A stretch of 64,000 bases of DNA from assembly GCA_015056585.1 (NCBI GenBank), contig SVFZ01000052.1:62001-126000 (forward strand). Reading direction: 5' to 3'. Made by a program: the position numbers and the translations under genes. The first letter of the stretch is position 1. Every line of letters starts with the position of its first letter. This DNA is from Butyrivibrio sp. GTDB taxonomy: Bacteria; Bacillota; Clostridia; Lachnospirales; Lachnospiraceae. The notes under the pieces were generated by a model, which did no database searches, was not told the DNA's origin, and saw only the letters and a list, made by a program, of their open reading frames with translations. Positions 34,571-42,523 of the stretch are shown one piece after another.

Positions 34571-35710
34571 TTATTTAATATTTCCCTGGAAATTGATCTT
34601 GGCTGTAGTTGCAGATGGCTGCTCAGCTGAAGAATCATTTGAAACTTTAACCTTGCCGTTTACCATATCAGCTACAAGAGCCTTGTAATCAGCTTCTTTG
34701 AAAGAATCTGTCCAAACTGTAGACTCAGCAAGTCCTACATAGTTCTGTGACATATCATCAGCAGAAACAAGTCCAAGGTTCTGGATCTGACCTGCATATG
34801 AATCCCACTTGCCATCTTTGATTGCTGAAAGAAGTGTGTTTACTGTAGCCTGAAGCCCCTTCATAGCAGATGTGATTGTGATTCCATCGCCATAGCTTCC
34901 ATCGATTGTAGCCTTCTGGTCAACGTCAACACCGATAACCTTTCCACCAGTCTTTGTTGCAGCTTCAGCAGCTGATGTGAAGATACCACCACCGCAAGCA
35001 AATACAACTTCTGTGCCGCCCTGATACCATGTATCCATAGCAGCTGTGATATCAGAATCACCATAGAACTGGTTACCATAAGCATAGTTAATCTCTACGT
35101 CAGCACCGATCTCTGCAGCTGCAGCATCAGCACCCTGAACGAATCCATAACCATAACGGATAACTGCAGGAACTGCCATACCGCCAAGGAAACCAAGCTT
35201 TGTATAGCCCATCTTTACAGCTGCATATCCGGCCATGTATCCGGGAAGTTCTTCCTGGTAAACAGCTGAGAATACGTTGGAATATGTCTTGCTGTCAAAA
35301 TTAGAAGCATCGCCTTCAAGATCGTACTCAGAAACGTCAAGAGCTACGAACTTGATATCAGGATATGTCTCTGCTGTCTCTTTGATAGCACCGGCGAAAG
35401 CGTAACCCGGCATAACAATTACGTTATAGCCATCAGCTACAGCCTTATCGATCATGGCAACACGCTCAGCATCTGAATCACCTTCAGGCTTGTAATAAGT
35501 GAAGTCCACCTTGTTTGCATCACCAAAAGCCTTACAAGCTTCATAAGTTGACTGGTTGAAAGACTGGTCTGTGATATCACCGTAGTCAGTTACCATGGCA
35601 ACCTTCATATCTGCAGAAGAACCTGATGAAGCACCCTGTGATCCGCAACCAACAAGTGAAGAAGCTACCATTGTTGCAGCTAATAAAGCTGCGAAAATTT
35701 TCTTTTTCAT
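34571..35710 (-). CDS. nupN: Nucleoside-binding lipoprotein, BMP family
   Basis: 379 residues. Lipoprotein signal with lipobox SLVGC (C22), then a Ser/Gly linker and the BMP fold: VAMVTDYGDITDQSFNQSTYEACKAF, VIVMPGYAFAGAIKETAETYPDIKFVALD, KLGFLGGMAVPAVIRYGYGFVQGADAAAAE, and VVFACGGGIFTSAAEAA. BMP proteins of this kind bind purine and pyrimidine nucleosides. Membrane-tethered receptor for NupOPQ. Lies 50 bases downstream of udp. Confidence 0.93.
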   Translation of the reverse strand: MKKKIFAALLAATMVASSLVGCGSQGASSGSSADMKVAMVTDYGDITDQSFNQSTYEACKAFGDANKVDFTYYKPEGDSDAERVAMIDKAVADGYNVIVMPGYAFAGAIKETAETYPDIKFVALDVSEYDLEGDASNFDSKTYSNVFSAVYQEELPGYMAGYAAVKMGYTKLGFLGGMAVPAVIRYGYGFVQGADAAAAEIGADVEINYAYGNQFYGDSDITAAMDTWYQGGTEVVFACGGGIFTSAAEAATKTGGKVIGVDVDQKATIDGSYGDGITITSAMKGLQATVNTLLSAIKDGKWDSYAGQIQNLGLVSADDMSQNYVGLAESTVWTDSFKEADYKALVADMVNGKVKVSNDSSAEQPSATTAKINFQGNIK

Positions 35711-35760
35711 AATTACCCTCCGTAATTAAATAATGATAGAAAACATCTATAATAAAACCC

Positions 35761-36540
35761 TTATTGGGCTTTATCCAAAGCAATAAGTTCTTTTAAGGCC
35801 TCGATACTTGTGCGATATACAATGTCCATATCATGAGCCTGAGGATTAGGAAGTCCCTTTTTAGCTCTTTCCTGATTGGCAACAACAAGAAGAATAGCTC
35901 CTGTCCTTGCTCTTAAATAGTCACCTACAATAAAGAGTGTTGAACTCTCCATCTCAGAGCATAAAGCTCCGCATTTTATCCAGGCATCCCATTTGTACAA
36001 AAGTTCAGGCCCTACAGGCTTGGTCTCCGGCTCATGCTGTCCAAAGAAAGAGTCCTTGCACTGAGCTACACCTACATGATACCTGGCACCTGTTCTCCTT
36101 GCACCTGTAACAAGCGAATTAACCACGTCAAAAGTAGCAACTGCAGGATATTCAATCGGAGCATACTCCTTGGATGTACCCTCTGCCCTGATAGCACCTG
36201 ATGCAATAACAACGTCACCACCTATGACATCTTCCTGCATTCCACCGGATGTGCCCATACGAATAAAAGTGTCAGCACCACATTTGTGGAGTTCTTCAAC
36301 ACAGATTGCTGTTGAAGCACCTCCGATACCTGTAGAAACTACACTTACTTTTTCTCCGCATAATGTTCCGGTATAAACATTATATTCTCTGTTATACGCA
36401 ATAAACTCGGGATTATCAAAATATTTGGAAATAGATTCACATCTGCCCGGGTCACCTGTCAAAAGCACATATCTTCCCACATCCCCCGGCTTAACATGTG
36501 TATGGTACTGATATCCGGCACCTTCAGTATAATCTACCAT
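35761..36540 (-). CDS. udp: Uridine phosphorylase / nucleoside phosphorylase I family
   Basis: 259 residues. PNP_UDP_1 motifs: YVLLTGDPGRCESIS near residue 26, STGIGGASTAICVEEL near 71 (phosphate/ribose site), RMGTSGGMQ near 92, FFGQHEPE and the ribose-binding SEMESSTLF near 195. The Gln-Arg uracil-specificity region is less clear, but neighbours (cytidine deaminase, nucleoside importer) support uridine phosphorolysis. First gene of the salvage operon. Confidence 0.88.
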   Translation of the reverse strand: MVDYTEGAGYQYHTHVKPGDVGRYVLLTGDPGRCESISKYFDNPEFIAYNREYNVYTGTLCGEKVSVVSTGIGGASTAICVEELHKCGADTFIRMGTSGGMQEDVIGGDVVIASGAIRAEGTSKEYAPIEYPAVATFDVVNSLVTGARRTGARYHVGVAQCKDSFFGQHEPETKPVGPELLYKWDAWIKCGALCSEMESSTLFIVGDYLRARTGAILLVVANQERAKKGLPNPQAHDMDIVYRTSIEALKELIALDKAQ

Positions 36541-36634
36541 TTAGAACACCACCCAATCATAAGAATAAGAAAAGAATTTCACACACAAATCATTTACTAA
36601 TTAATTATAATTCAAAAATATGCAAAAGTCACTA

Positions 36635-37147
36635 TCATAAAAGACCATCCATAATATGGATAATTATTTGGCCTTTCTCAATGTTTATCTCTTTTATGCA
36701 GTCCTTGATGGCCGGAATATATACTTTATCTTCACGGTTTTCTGACGTCATTTCGTATACATCATTGGCCCCCGTCTGAATCACATCCGAAACTTTCCCC
36801 AAAATATTGCCATTCTCATCCACTATATCAAGCCCAATAAGGTCTGCACAGTAGAATTCACCGGGATTAAGCTTAAGAGCATCCTTTCTCTCTATTGTAA
36901 GTTCACAGCCACGAAACTTCTCAACTTCATTTATATTGTTAAACTCCTTGAACTTAACAATAACAAATTTCTTGAAAAATCTAGCACTCTGAACGTGCAG
37001 CTTAATTTCCTCGCCTCTGTTTGTATGAAGTGTCACTTCCTTAAGTTTTTTAAATCTGTTTGGATCTTCTGTTGTGGGAAAAACATTGACTTCACCGGCT
37101 AGTCCATGTGTAGATGCAATTACTCCAACCTGAAATCTGTCTGTCAT
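36635..37147 (-). CDS. rimM: 16S rRNA processing / 30S maturation factor RimM
   Basis: 170 residues: N-terminal RimM barrel (VGVIASTHGLAGEVNVFPTTEDPNRF), linker, and C-terminal PRC-barrel (LIGLDIVDENGNILGKVSDVIQTGANDVYEM, VYIPAIKDCI). Binds S19 during head assembly of the 30S subunit. Its ribosome site AGGAGG overlaps the trmD stop, so it is coupled to and downstream of trmD, the reverse of the usual rimM-trmD order. Confidence 0.95.
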   Translation of the reverse strand: MTDRFQVGVIASTHGLAGEVNVFPTTEDPNRFKKLKEVTLHTNRGEEIKLHVQSARFFKKFVIVKFKEFNNINEVEKFRGCELTIERKDALKLNPGEFYCADLIGLDIVDENGNILGKVSDVIQTGANDVYEMTSENREDKVYIPAIKDCIKEINIEKGQIIIHIMDGLL

Positions 37148-37150
37148 AAA

Positions 37151-37969
37151 TTACCTCCTGCGCTTCTTTTTCTCAGGCTTTGGCGGGTTTTCGGAAAGCC
37201 ATTTCTCATAGAGGTCAGGCCTTCTCTCCTTAGTTCTTATTATAGACTGTTCCAGTCTCCATTCATCAACTTTTTTATGATCACCTGATAAAAGAATGGC
37301 TGGAACCTTTTTACCCATCCACTCTTCTGGTCTTGAATATTGCGGATATTCCAAAAGATTATTGTTAAAACTCTCAGTCATTGCAGATTCATCGTTGTTA
37401 AGAACTCCCGGAACAAGTCTTGAAATGGCATCGATCATTACCATCGCCGGAAGTTCTCCTCCTGTGAGAACATAATCTCCGATTGAGACATAATCCGTTA
37501 CAATTTCTTCAAGAACTCTCTCATCAACGCCTTCATAATGACCACACAGAAAAACAAGGTCCTCTTCACCTGCCAGATCTGCCGCCATCTTCTGGTTAAA
37601 AACCTGCCCCTGGGGAGTAACATATATTACACGAGGCATCTTCTTTACCAAACTGCAATCAGCAACTTCATCATCGATATCTGTTTTATTCTCAGTATCG
37701 GTTTTATCATCTTCACTGCTTTTTCTTTTTTTGATCTTTTCAACAATTGAAAGATAGCAGTCATAAATAGGCTGAGCCTGCATCAGCATACCTGCTCCGC
37801 CACCATATGTATAATCATCAACTTTATGATGTTTTTCATCGTTTGAAAAATCCCTGATATTAACAGCATCAAAGGCTATCAATCCTTTGTTAATTGCCCT
37901 TCCCAATATGCTGGTAGAAAGCCCCTGTTCAATCATTTCAGGAAACAATGTCATTATATGAAAGTTCAT
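37151..37969 (-). CDS. trmD: tRNA (guanine-37 N1)-methyltransferase
   Basis: 272 residues from ATG at 37969 (AGGGA 9 bases upstream); the frame continues to 38065 but that part is palindrome B. SPOUT-fold trefoil-knot enzyme: TLFPEMIEQGLSTSILGRA, the knot VDDYTYGGGAGMLM near 50, VIYVTPQGQVF, LCGHYEGVDER, and SIGDYVLTGGELPAM. A charged insert of roughly 25 residues (about 82-108, rich in Asp, Glu, Lys) lies before VIYVTPQG and is not typical. The C-terminus is a Lys/Arg tail. Methylates G37 to prevent frameshifting. Confidence 0.95.
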   Translation of the reverse strand: MNFHIMTLFPEMIEQGLSTSILGRAINKGLIAFDAVNIRDFSNDEKHHKVDDYTYGGGAGMLMQAQPIYDCYLSIVEKIKKRKSSEDDKTDTENKTDIDDEVADCSLVKKMPRVIYVTPQGQVFNQKMAADLAGEEDLVFLCGHYEGVDERVLEEIVTDYVSIGDYVLTGGELPAMVMIDAISRLVPGVLNNDESAMTESFNNNLLEYPQYSRPEEWMGKKVPAILLSGDHKKVDEWRLEQSIIRTKERRPDLYEKWLSENPPKPEKKKRRR

Positions 37970-37993
37970 ATGTATTATCCCTAAACGTAAATT

Positions 37994-38140
37994 GCCGCTT
38001 CGAGATGAATTTATGAAAATATTGCATATATTTTGGGCGATTTTTAAGCCACGTAGCTGAGACATCTTGATGGCTCAGCGCAGTGTCCGGCTTAATGAGC
38101 ACAAAAATATGCAATTATTCATAAATCCATCCGAAGCGGC
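37994..38140. repeat. Long imperfect intergenic palindrome B (about 147 bp)
   Basis: Arms of about 68 bases: GCCGCTTCG at 37994-38002 pairs with CGAAGCGGC at 38132-38140; ATTTATGAA and TTGCATAT match their partners on the other side; TTAAGCC pairs with GGCTTAA; the tip is GCTGAG(A)CATC-TT-GATG(G)CTCAGC at 38056-38079. It fills the gap between khpA and trmD. As RNA it would form one long stem between two operon genes. Not the same sequence as palindrome A. A MITE-like origin or a structured RNA are both possible. Confidence 0.85.
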
Positions 38141-38148
38141 TCAATTAC

Positions 38149-38376
38149 TTACACTATCTCAACATCAACCTTGATATTTTCTCTGGTGGATGCCGCCTTG
38201 ACAACAGCTCTTATTGCCTTAGCAATACGACCCTGCTTGCCAATTACCTTGCCCATATCAGATGGTGCAACATGAAGCTCAATTACGATATTACGCCCCT
38301 CGGTTTTCTCTGTGACTACAACCTCTGAAGGATTGTCTACAAGAGCCTTGGCGATAACTTCAACTAGTTCTTTCAT
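38149..38376 (-). CDS. khpA: KH-domain RNA-binding protein KhpA
   Basis: 75 residues, a single KH domain with the GxxG-type loop VIGKQGRIAKAIRAVVKAA near residues 43-62. KhpA with KhpB binds RNAs and influences cell division in Gram-positive bacteria. It follows rpsP as in other Firmicutes, separated by 40 bases. Confidence 0.94.
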   Translation of the reverse strand: MKELVEVIAKALVDNPSEVVVTEKTEGRNIVIELHVAPSDMGKVIGKQGRIAKAIRAVVKAASTRENIKVDVEIV

Positions 38377-38416
38377 TGAATACCCCCCGGCATTTATAAG
38401 TTTGTTTAGTCAATCA

Positions 38417-38659
38417 TTATTTAATGCCGGCCTGCTTAAGAAGCTTTGCAACAGACTCTGTAGGCTGTGCACCGTTTGAGAGCCACTTCTTTGCAAGTTC
38501 TGCGTCAATCTTAACTGTGCTTGGATCTGTGTTAGGATCATATGTTCCGATCTCTTCGATGAACTTACCCTGTACAGGAGCCTTTGAATCAGAAACGATA
38601 ATTCTGTAGAAAGGAACCTTCTTCTTACCAATTCTCTTTAATCTCATCTTTACTGCCAT
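38417..38659 (-). CDS. rpsP: 30S ribosomal protein S16
   Basis: 80 residues: [42 protein letters not shown] pattern and [21 protein letters not shown] are diagnostic. Located between ffh and khpA. A second frame over the same region (38410-38631) is a shadow. Confidence 0.98.
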   Translation of the reverse strand: MAVKMRLKRIGKKKVPFYRIIVSDSKAPVQGKFIEEIGTYDPNTDPSTVKIDAELAKKWLSNGAQPTESVAKLLKQAGIK

Positions 38660-38739
38660 TTTAAATTTCCTCCATTAAATAAATTAAAAATGAATATTTG
38701 TTTTTATATGTATAAAACAGCTGTTAGCTGATAGACATA

Positions 38740-40122
38740 TCAAAATGGGAATCTTCCGCCCTTGAAGCCGCCAAGCCCTCCAAAGCCTCCAAACTTACCA
38801 AAGCCCTTCTTGCCACCCATAAGTCCGGGCATCTGCTTCATCATCTTCTGCATCTGCTCAAATTGCTTGATAAATCTGTTAACATCAGCAATATCATTAC
38901 CGGATCCTTTGGCAATCCTGAACTTTCTCTGAGGATTCATAAGCTTGGGGTTCTTTCTCTCCTCAGGAGTCATCGATAGAACTATTGCCTCCAGTTTGGC
39001 AAGCTGCTTCTCATCCGGAAGCATATCGTCACTTATCTTACCCATTCCGGGAAGCATCGACATGATAGAACCAAGGCCGCCCATATTTCTCATGGCTTTC
39101 ATGCTCTCAAGATACATCTCAAAATCGATCTTGCCCTTCTTCATCTTCTGGGTCATTTCACGATCTTTTTCTATATCTCTTTCAGCATTTGCCTCAACGG
39201 CCTTATCTATAAGTGAAAGCACATCTCCCATGCCAAGGATACGGCTTGCCATTCTGTCCGGATAGAACTGCTCAAGGTCAGAAAGCTTCTCACCCATACC
39301 CACATAAAGAATGGGTTTGCCGGTAACTGCCTTGGTGGAAAGTGCTGCACCACCTCTTGTATCACCATCCATCTTGGAGAGGATGATCTCATTGATGCCA
39401 ACCTTTTCATCAAACTCTTCAGCAACATTGACTGCTTCCTGTCCTGTCATAGCATCTACAACAAGAATAGTATGATGAACTGCAATAGCATCCTTAATAT
39501 CTCTAAGCTCCTTCATCATAGCCTGATCAATCTGGAGTCGTCCGGCTGTATCAAAAATTACTACGTTCATGCCTTTTTCTTTGGCATAATCCATAGCTGA
39601 AGTTGCTATCTTTACAGGATTAACATCTGTTCCCATGGAAAAGAAGTCAACTTCCTGTTTTTTGGCGTTAATTTCAAGCTGATCAATAGCCGCAGGTCTG
39701 TAAATATCGCAGGCAACGAGAAGCGGTTTTCTGCCTTTTGCCTTAAGCTTGCCTGCAAGCTTGGCTGCGGTTGTTGTCTTACCTGCACCCTGAAGTCCGC
39801 ACATCATGATTACCGTGATGTACTTGGCATCCTGAAGAGTAAGCTCGGTAGTTTCCGAACCCATAAGCTTTATCATCTCTTCATTAACGATCTTGATAAC
39901 CATCTGGGCCGGATTAAGACCGTTTAAAACGTCCTCGCCGATAGCCCTCTCCTGCACAGCATTTATGAATTGTTTAACAACCTTGAAGCTGACGTCCGCT
40001 TCCAAAAGAGCCATCTTGACTTCTTTCAGAGCAGATTTAACATCCTCCTCAGTGAGAGCACCCTTGCTTCTGAGGTTCTTAAACACATTTTGTAATTTAT
40101 CTGTAAGACTTTCAAAAGCCAT
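38740..40122 (-). CDS. ffh: Signal recognition particle protein Ffh
   Basis: 460 residues. N domain helices, then the G domain with G1 GLQGAGKTTTAAKLAG near residue 108, DTAGRLQID, and GDTRGGAALS; the C-terminal M domain is rich in Met (MRNMGGLGSIMSMLPGMGK, FEQMQKMMKQMPGLM) for signal-sequence binding and ends in a Gly/Phe/Lys tail. Delivers nascent membrane proteins to FtsY (44677-45588). Starts 3 bases after ylxM. Confidence 0.98.
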   Translation of the reverse strand: MAFESLTDKLQNVFKNLRSKGALTEEDVKSALKEVKMALLEADVSFKVVKQFINAVQERAIGEDVLNGLNPAQMVIKIVNEEMIKLMGSETTELTLQDAKYITVIMMCGLQGAGKTTTAAKLAGKLKAKGRKPLLVACDIYRPAAIDQLEINAKKQEVDFFSMGTDVNPVKIATSAMDYAKEKGMNVVIFDTAGRLQIDQAMMKELRDIKDAIAVHHTILVVDAMTGQEAVNVAEEFDEKVGINEIILSKMDGDTRGGAALSTKAVTGKPILYVGMGEKLSDLEQFYPDRMASRILGMGDVLSLIDKAVEANAERDIEKDREMTQKMKKGKIDFEMYLESMKAMRNMGGLGSIMSMLPGMGKISDDMLPDEKQLAKLEAIVLSMTPEERKNPKLMNPQRKFRIAKGSGNDIADVNRFIKQFEQMQKMMKQMPGLMGGKKGFGKFGGFGGLGGFKGGRFPF

Positions 40123-40125
40123 CTG

Positions 40126-40467
40126 TTAAGTGAGCTCCTCTAATAATCTGTCAGATATGTTTCTGATCTCATTTCTGAGCTTATCATTATCTGTCATCGA
40201 ATCGGATAATCTGGCCAGTTCCTCAGCAGTTTCCTTGATAGCCTCAAAACGTCTGATCATATGAAGCCTGTCCTCGTATCCCTGCAGAGTGTTGGTGCAT
40301 CTCTTTATAAGATCATGAACTCCCTGCTTGCTGATACCATTCTCTTCAGCTATCTCCGTCAGTGACATATCATTATAGACAGCTGCCTCATATATTTCCT
40401 TTTGATGGTCTGTCAAAAGCTCGCCATAAAAATCATATAACAAGCCCTGCTCTACGATTTTCTTCAT
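40126..40467 (-). CDS. ylxM: UPF0122 DNA-binding protein YlxM
   Basis: 113 residues with a sigma70 region 4-like helix-turn-helix (LTDHQKEIYEAAVYNDMSLTEIAEENGISKQGVHDLIKRC). Conserved partner of ffh; influences SRP assembly or expression in streptococci. It is the first gene of the SRP/ribosome operon and follows a strong promoter. Confidence 0.93.
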   Translation of the reverse strand: MKKIVEQGLLYDFYGELLTDHQKEIYEAAVYNDMSLTEIAEENGISKQGVHDLIKRCTNTLQGYEDRLHMIRRFEAIKETAEELARLSDSMTDNDKLRNEIRNISDRLLEELT

Positions 40468-40494
40468 ATCCGGTCACCTTTAAACACAGTGCTT

Positions 40495-40523
40495 ATAATA
40501 ACCAAAATAAATACAAGTGTCAA
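40495..40523 (-). promoter_or_regulatory. Promoter of ylxM-ffh-rpsP operon
   Basis: Minus strand: perfect TTGACA (40523-40518), 17-base spacer, TATTAT (40500-40495). The -35 lies in one arm of an inverted repeat. Confidence 0.85.
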
Positions 40524-40544
40524 GTATTTTTTCTTGACACTTGT
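40513..40544. terminator. Perfect 12-bp inverted repeat, AraC-gene terminator and/or operator
   Basis: ACAAGTGTCAAG (40513-40524) and its exact complement (40533-40544) flank an AT-rich 8-base loop. It lies just 8 bases past the stop of the AraC-family gene and, on the minus strand, is followed by ATTTATTTT, so it can serve as its terminator. Each arm contains TTGACA; one of them is the ylxM -35. Confidence 0.75.
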
Positions 40545-40551
40545 AAAAGCA

Positions 40552-41409
40552 TTATATTTTTACTTCTGACGGAAGCATACCCAGCTGATTTTTAAAGGCC
40601 CTGCTAAAGGATGAGTAGTCCTTAAACCCACATTCAAGACATGCGCTGGTGGCAGGCATTCCGCTTATTATCAGATTCCTTGCAAGTATAATTCTCTTTT
40701 CCGAGATATACTGATGAATTGAATATCCCGTCTCGTTCTTGAAAATTCTCATCATGTGGTATTTGCTCATATAAAAGCGATCCGCCAAAAGATCTATGGA
40801 CAAGTCTTTACCAAGATTATCATTGACATAGGTGATGATCTCGATAACCTTTCTGTTATATCTGGCCTCAGGCTTAAATCCAAAGTCCTCAGCTATGCAT
40901 GCCCTGTTAAAGCTTATGAGGGCTTTGAGCACATCAATTCTGGTTATAAGTTCTCCTGCGTATTCATCTTTTTCATTTCTTATATCTTCTTCAATCTGCA
41001 AAAACTGCTCAAAGATAGATGCGCTGCTTTCTCCGGGAAGCCTTACAACGCTGCTTCCTATTTCCTTTGATTTGACAAAAGCATCCATTAGATTGTATTT
41101 TTTCAAAAAATCGTCACTAAGATACAGGATTATCCTGTCGTAGACTTCGTCAGAGGTCACTTCCGGCTTGTGAATCAGGAATCTGTTCACAATAACAAAA
41201 TCAAAGGGCAAAAGCTCATACTCTCGCCCTTCGATATAATACTTTGTTCTGCCGCTAAGGATAAGAACAATCTTATGAAAATCGTGATAATGATATGGGA
41301 TATCAAGCTTTTCATGGTTCTTTATGTGAAAAAACTTAAAATCCTGATCAAGATAGCCCTTTTGCTCATATGCTCCAAGGGGCAGCGTGGAATCAAAAGA
41401 ATTGTCCAA
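40552..41409 (-). CDS. AraC-family transcriptional regulator
   Basis: 285 residues. N-terminal cupin-like sensing domain (HYHDFHKIVLILSGRTKYYIEGREYELLPFDFVIVN), then two C-terminal helix-turn-helix units (LSIDLLADRFYMSKYHMMRIFKNETGYSIHQYISEKRIILAR and SACLECGFKDYSSFSRAFKNQLGMLPSEV). Usually such proteins control carbohydrate genes in response to a sugar; the target is unknown and no sugar operon adjoins it. Overlapping roles with the second AraC-type regulator at 51650 cannot be judged. Confidence 0.9.
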   Translation of the reverse strand: MDNSFDSTLPLGAYEQKGYLDQDFKFFHIKNHEKLDIPYHYHDFHKIVLILSGRTKYYIEGREYELLPFDFVIVNRFLIHKPEVTSDEVYDRIILYLSDDFLKKYNLMDAFVKSKEIGSSVVRLPGESSASIFEQFLQIEEDIRNEKDEYAGELITRIDVLKALISFNRACIAEDFGFKPEARYNRKVIEIITYVNDNLGKDLSIDLLADRFYMSKYHMMRIFKNETGYSIHQYISEKRIILARNLIISGMPATSACLECGFKDYSSFSRAFKNQLGMLPSEVKI

Positions 41410-41435
41410 AAGCCATCTCCTTACTCAAATAAAAA

Positions 41436-42515
41436 TCAGTAATCCGTAATGCATATATTAAGATCCACGTGGCCATCTATTCCATCAACTTTTCCTGTTG
41501 ATGAGTACTGCCAAACATTAAAGCGATACGGATAATACATCGGTGTTCCGTAATATGCAACCCAAATGCCGTAATCATCTATATCCTCTGCATCCATAAG
41601 AAGAGTAAATGATTTGACATTGCCATAGATCATAGGCTTGTATCCGGCAGATTCAATAATATTGCAAAAAGTCTTAGCAACAAGTTCATAGTCATCGGAA
41701 GAAAGTGAATTCGTCCTTGCACTGTCAGAGTCTGCAGATTCTATGTCTATAACAACCGGAAAAGTAATCTTATAGGGTTCAATATTATCAAGGACAAGCT
41801 GCGCTTCTTCCTCAGCCTCTTCCCTGTTAAGCGCCTGTGAGTAAATATAAACACCTACTTTAATGCCGTTTTGTGTTGCTCCCTTTATATTGCTCTCAAA
41901 CATGTCATCCACAAGGAGCTTCCCTTCAGAAGTTCCGCGAAGAGCAACTCTTATAAATGCAAATTCAACTCCGCTGTCAGCAACCTTTTTCCAGTCAATA
42001 TTACCCTGGAACCTGGAAACATCAATTCCCTTCTGAACATGTACAGATTCGTCGGTTCCCACGTATTGCAGATATCCGTTCTCATCAAGTTCAAAATCAG
42101 ATTCGGAAAACCCGTGATGTTCAATACTGTCACTGATCGGGAAGAAATAATATCTGCCGTCACTGGCCACCACAATCTGGTCAGGAAAAAGAGCTCTGAT
42201 AGTGGAAGTTGTACCTTCTCCTGCCTCAAGCTTGCTCTGGATCAGATCCCTGAAAGAGCTTGTTGCTTCCGCTCTTCCCTCAACTTTGGCCTGCTCCACC
42301 ATCTTGCCGGCTTCAGCTTTTGTATAATATCCTTCACCGGTTATGGTCTCAAGTTCAAGCCTCACAGCTTGTTCCTCTTTCTGGAGACTAGCGTTCTTCA
42401 GCAGCAGATATATGCAAAATGACAGAGCCAGAATTGATACCAAACTCAAAATAATTATTGATACTGCATTATGCATATATCGTGTTCCGATACCTCTTTG
42501 GTTTGTTCGGGCCAT
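41436..42515 (-). CDS. Membrane-anchored GH25 muramidase-like protein
   Basis: 359 residues from ATG at 42515; a GTG four codons upstream (42527) overlaps the yitT stop and is an alternative. Basic N-terminus, a membrane helix at about 17-40, a coiled region to about 110, then a glycosyl hydrolase family 25 domain: GIDVSRFQGNIDWKKVADSGVEFAFIRV, FPVVIDIESAD (catalytic acidic pair), MIYGN and the end FNVWQYSSTGKVDGIDGHVDLNI. Expected to cut peptidoglycan outside the membrane while anchored. Coupled to a YitT-type gene. Confidence 0.87.
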   Translation of the reverse strand: MARTNQRGIGTRYMHNAVSIIILSLVSILALSFCIYLLLKNASLQKEEQAVRLELETITGEGYYTKAEAGKMVEQAKVEGRAEATSSFRDLIQSKLEAGEGTTSTIRALFPDQIVVASDGRYYFFPISDSIEHHGFSESDFELDENGYLQYVGTDESVHVQKGIDVSRFQGNIDWKKVADSGVEFAFIRVALRGTSEGKLLVDDMFESNIKGATQNGIKVGVYIYSQALNREEAEEEAQLVLDNIEPYKITFPVVIDIESADSDSARTNSLSSDDYELVAKTFCNIIESAGYKPMIYGNVKSFTLLMDAEDIDDYGIWVAYYGTPMYYPYRFNVWQYSSTGKVDGIDGHVDLNICITDY

Positions 42516-42523
42516 ACTTTTTC

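Noticed and set aside
37970-38065. N-terminal extension of trmD
   Set aside because: The extra 32 codons come from one arm of palindrome B; the family start MNFHIMTLFPEM has its own ribosome site at 37969.
38410-38631. 73-codon minus-strand frame over rpsP
   Set aside because: Same bases as the diagnostic S16 gene in another frame.
41871-42422. 183-codon frame antisense to the GH25 gene
   Set aside because: No motif or ribosome site; GH25 catalytic motifs define the real strand.
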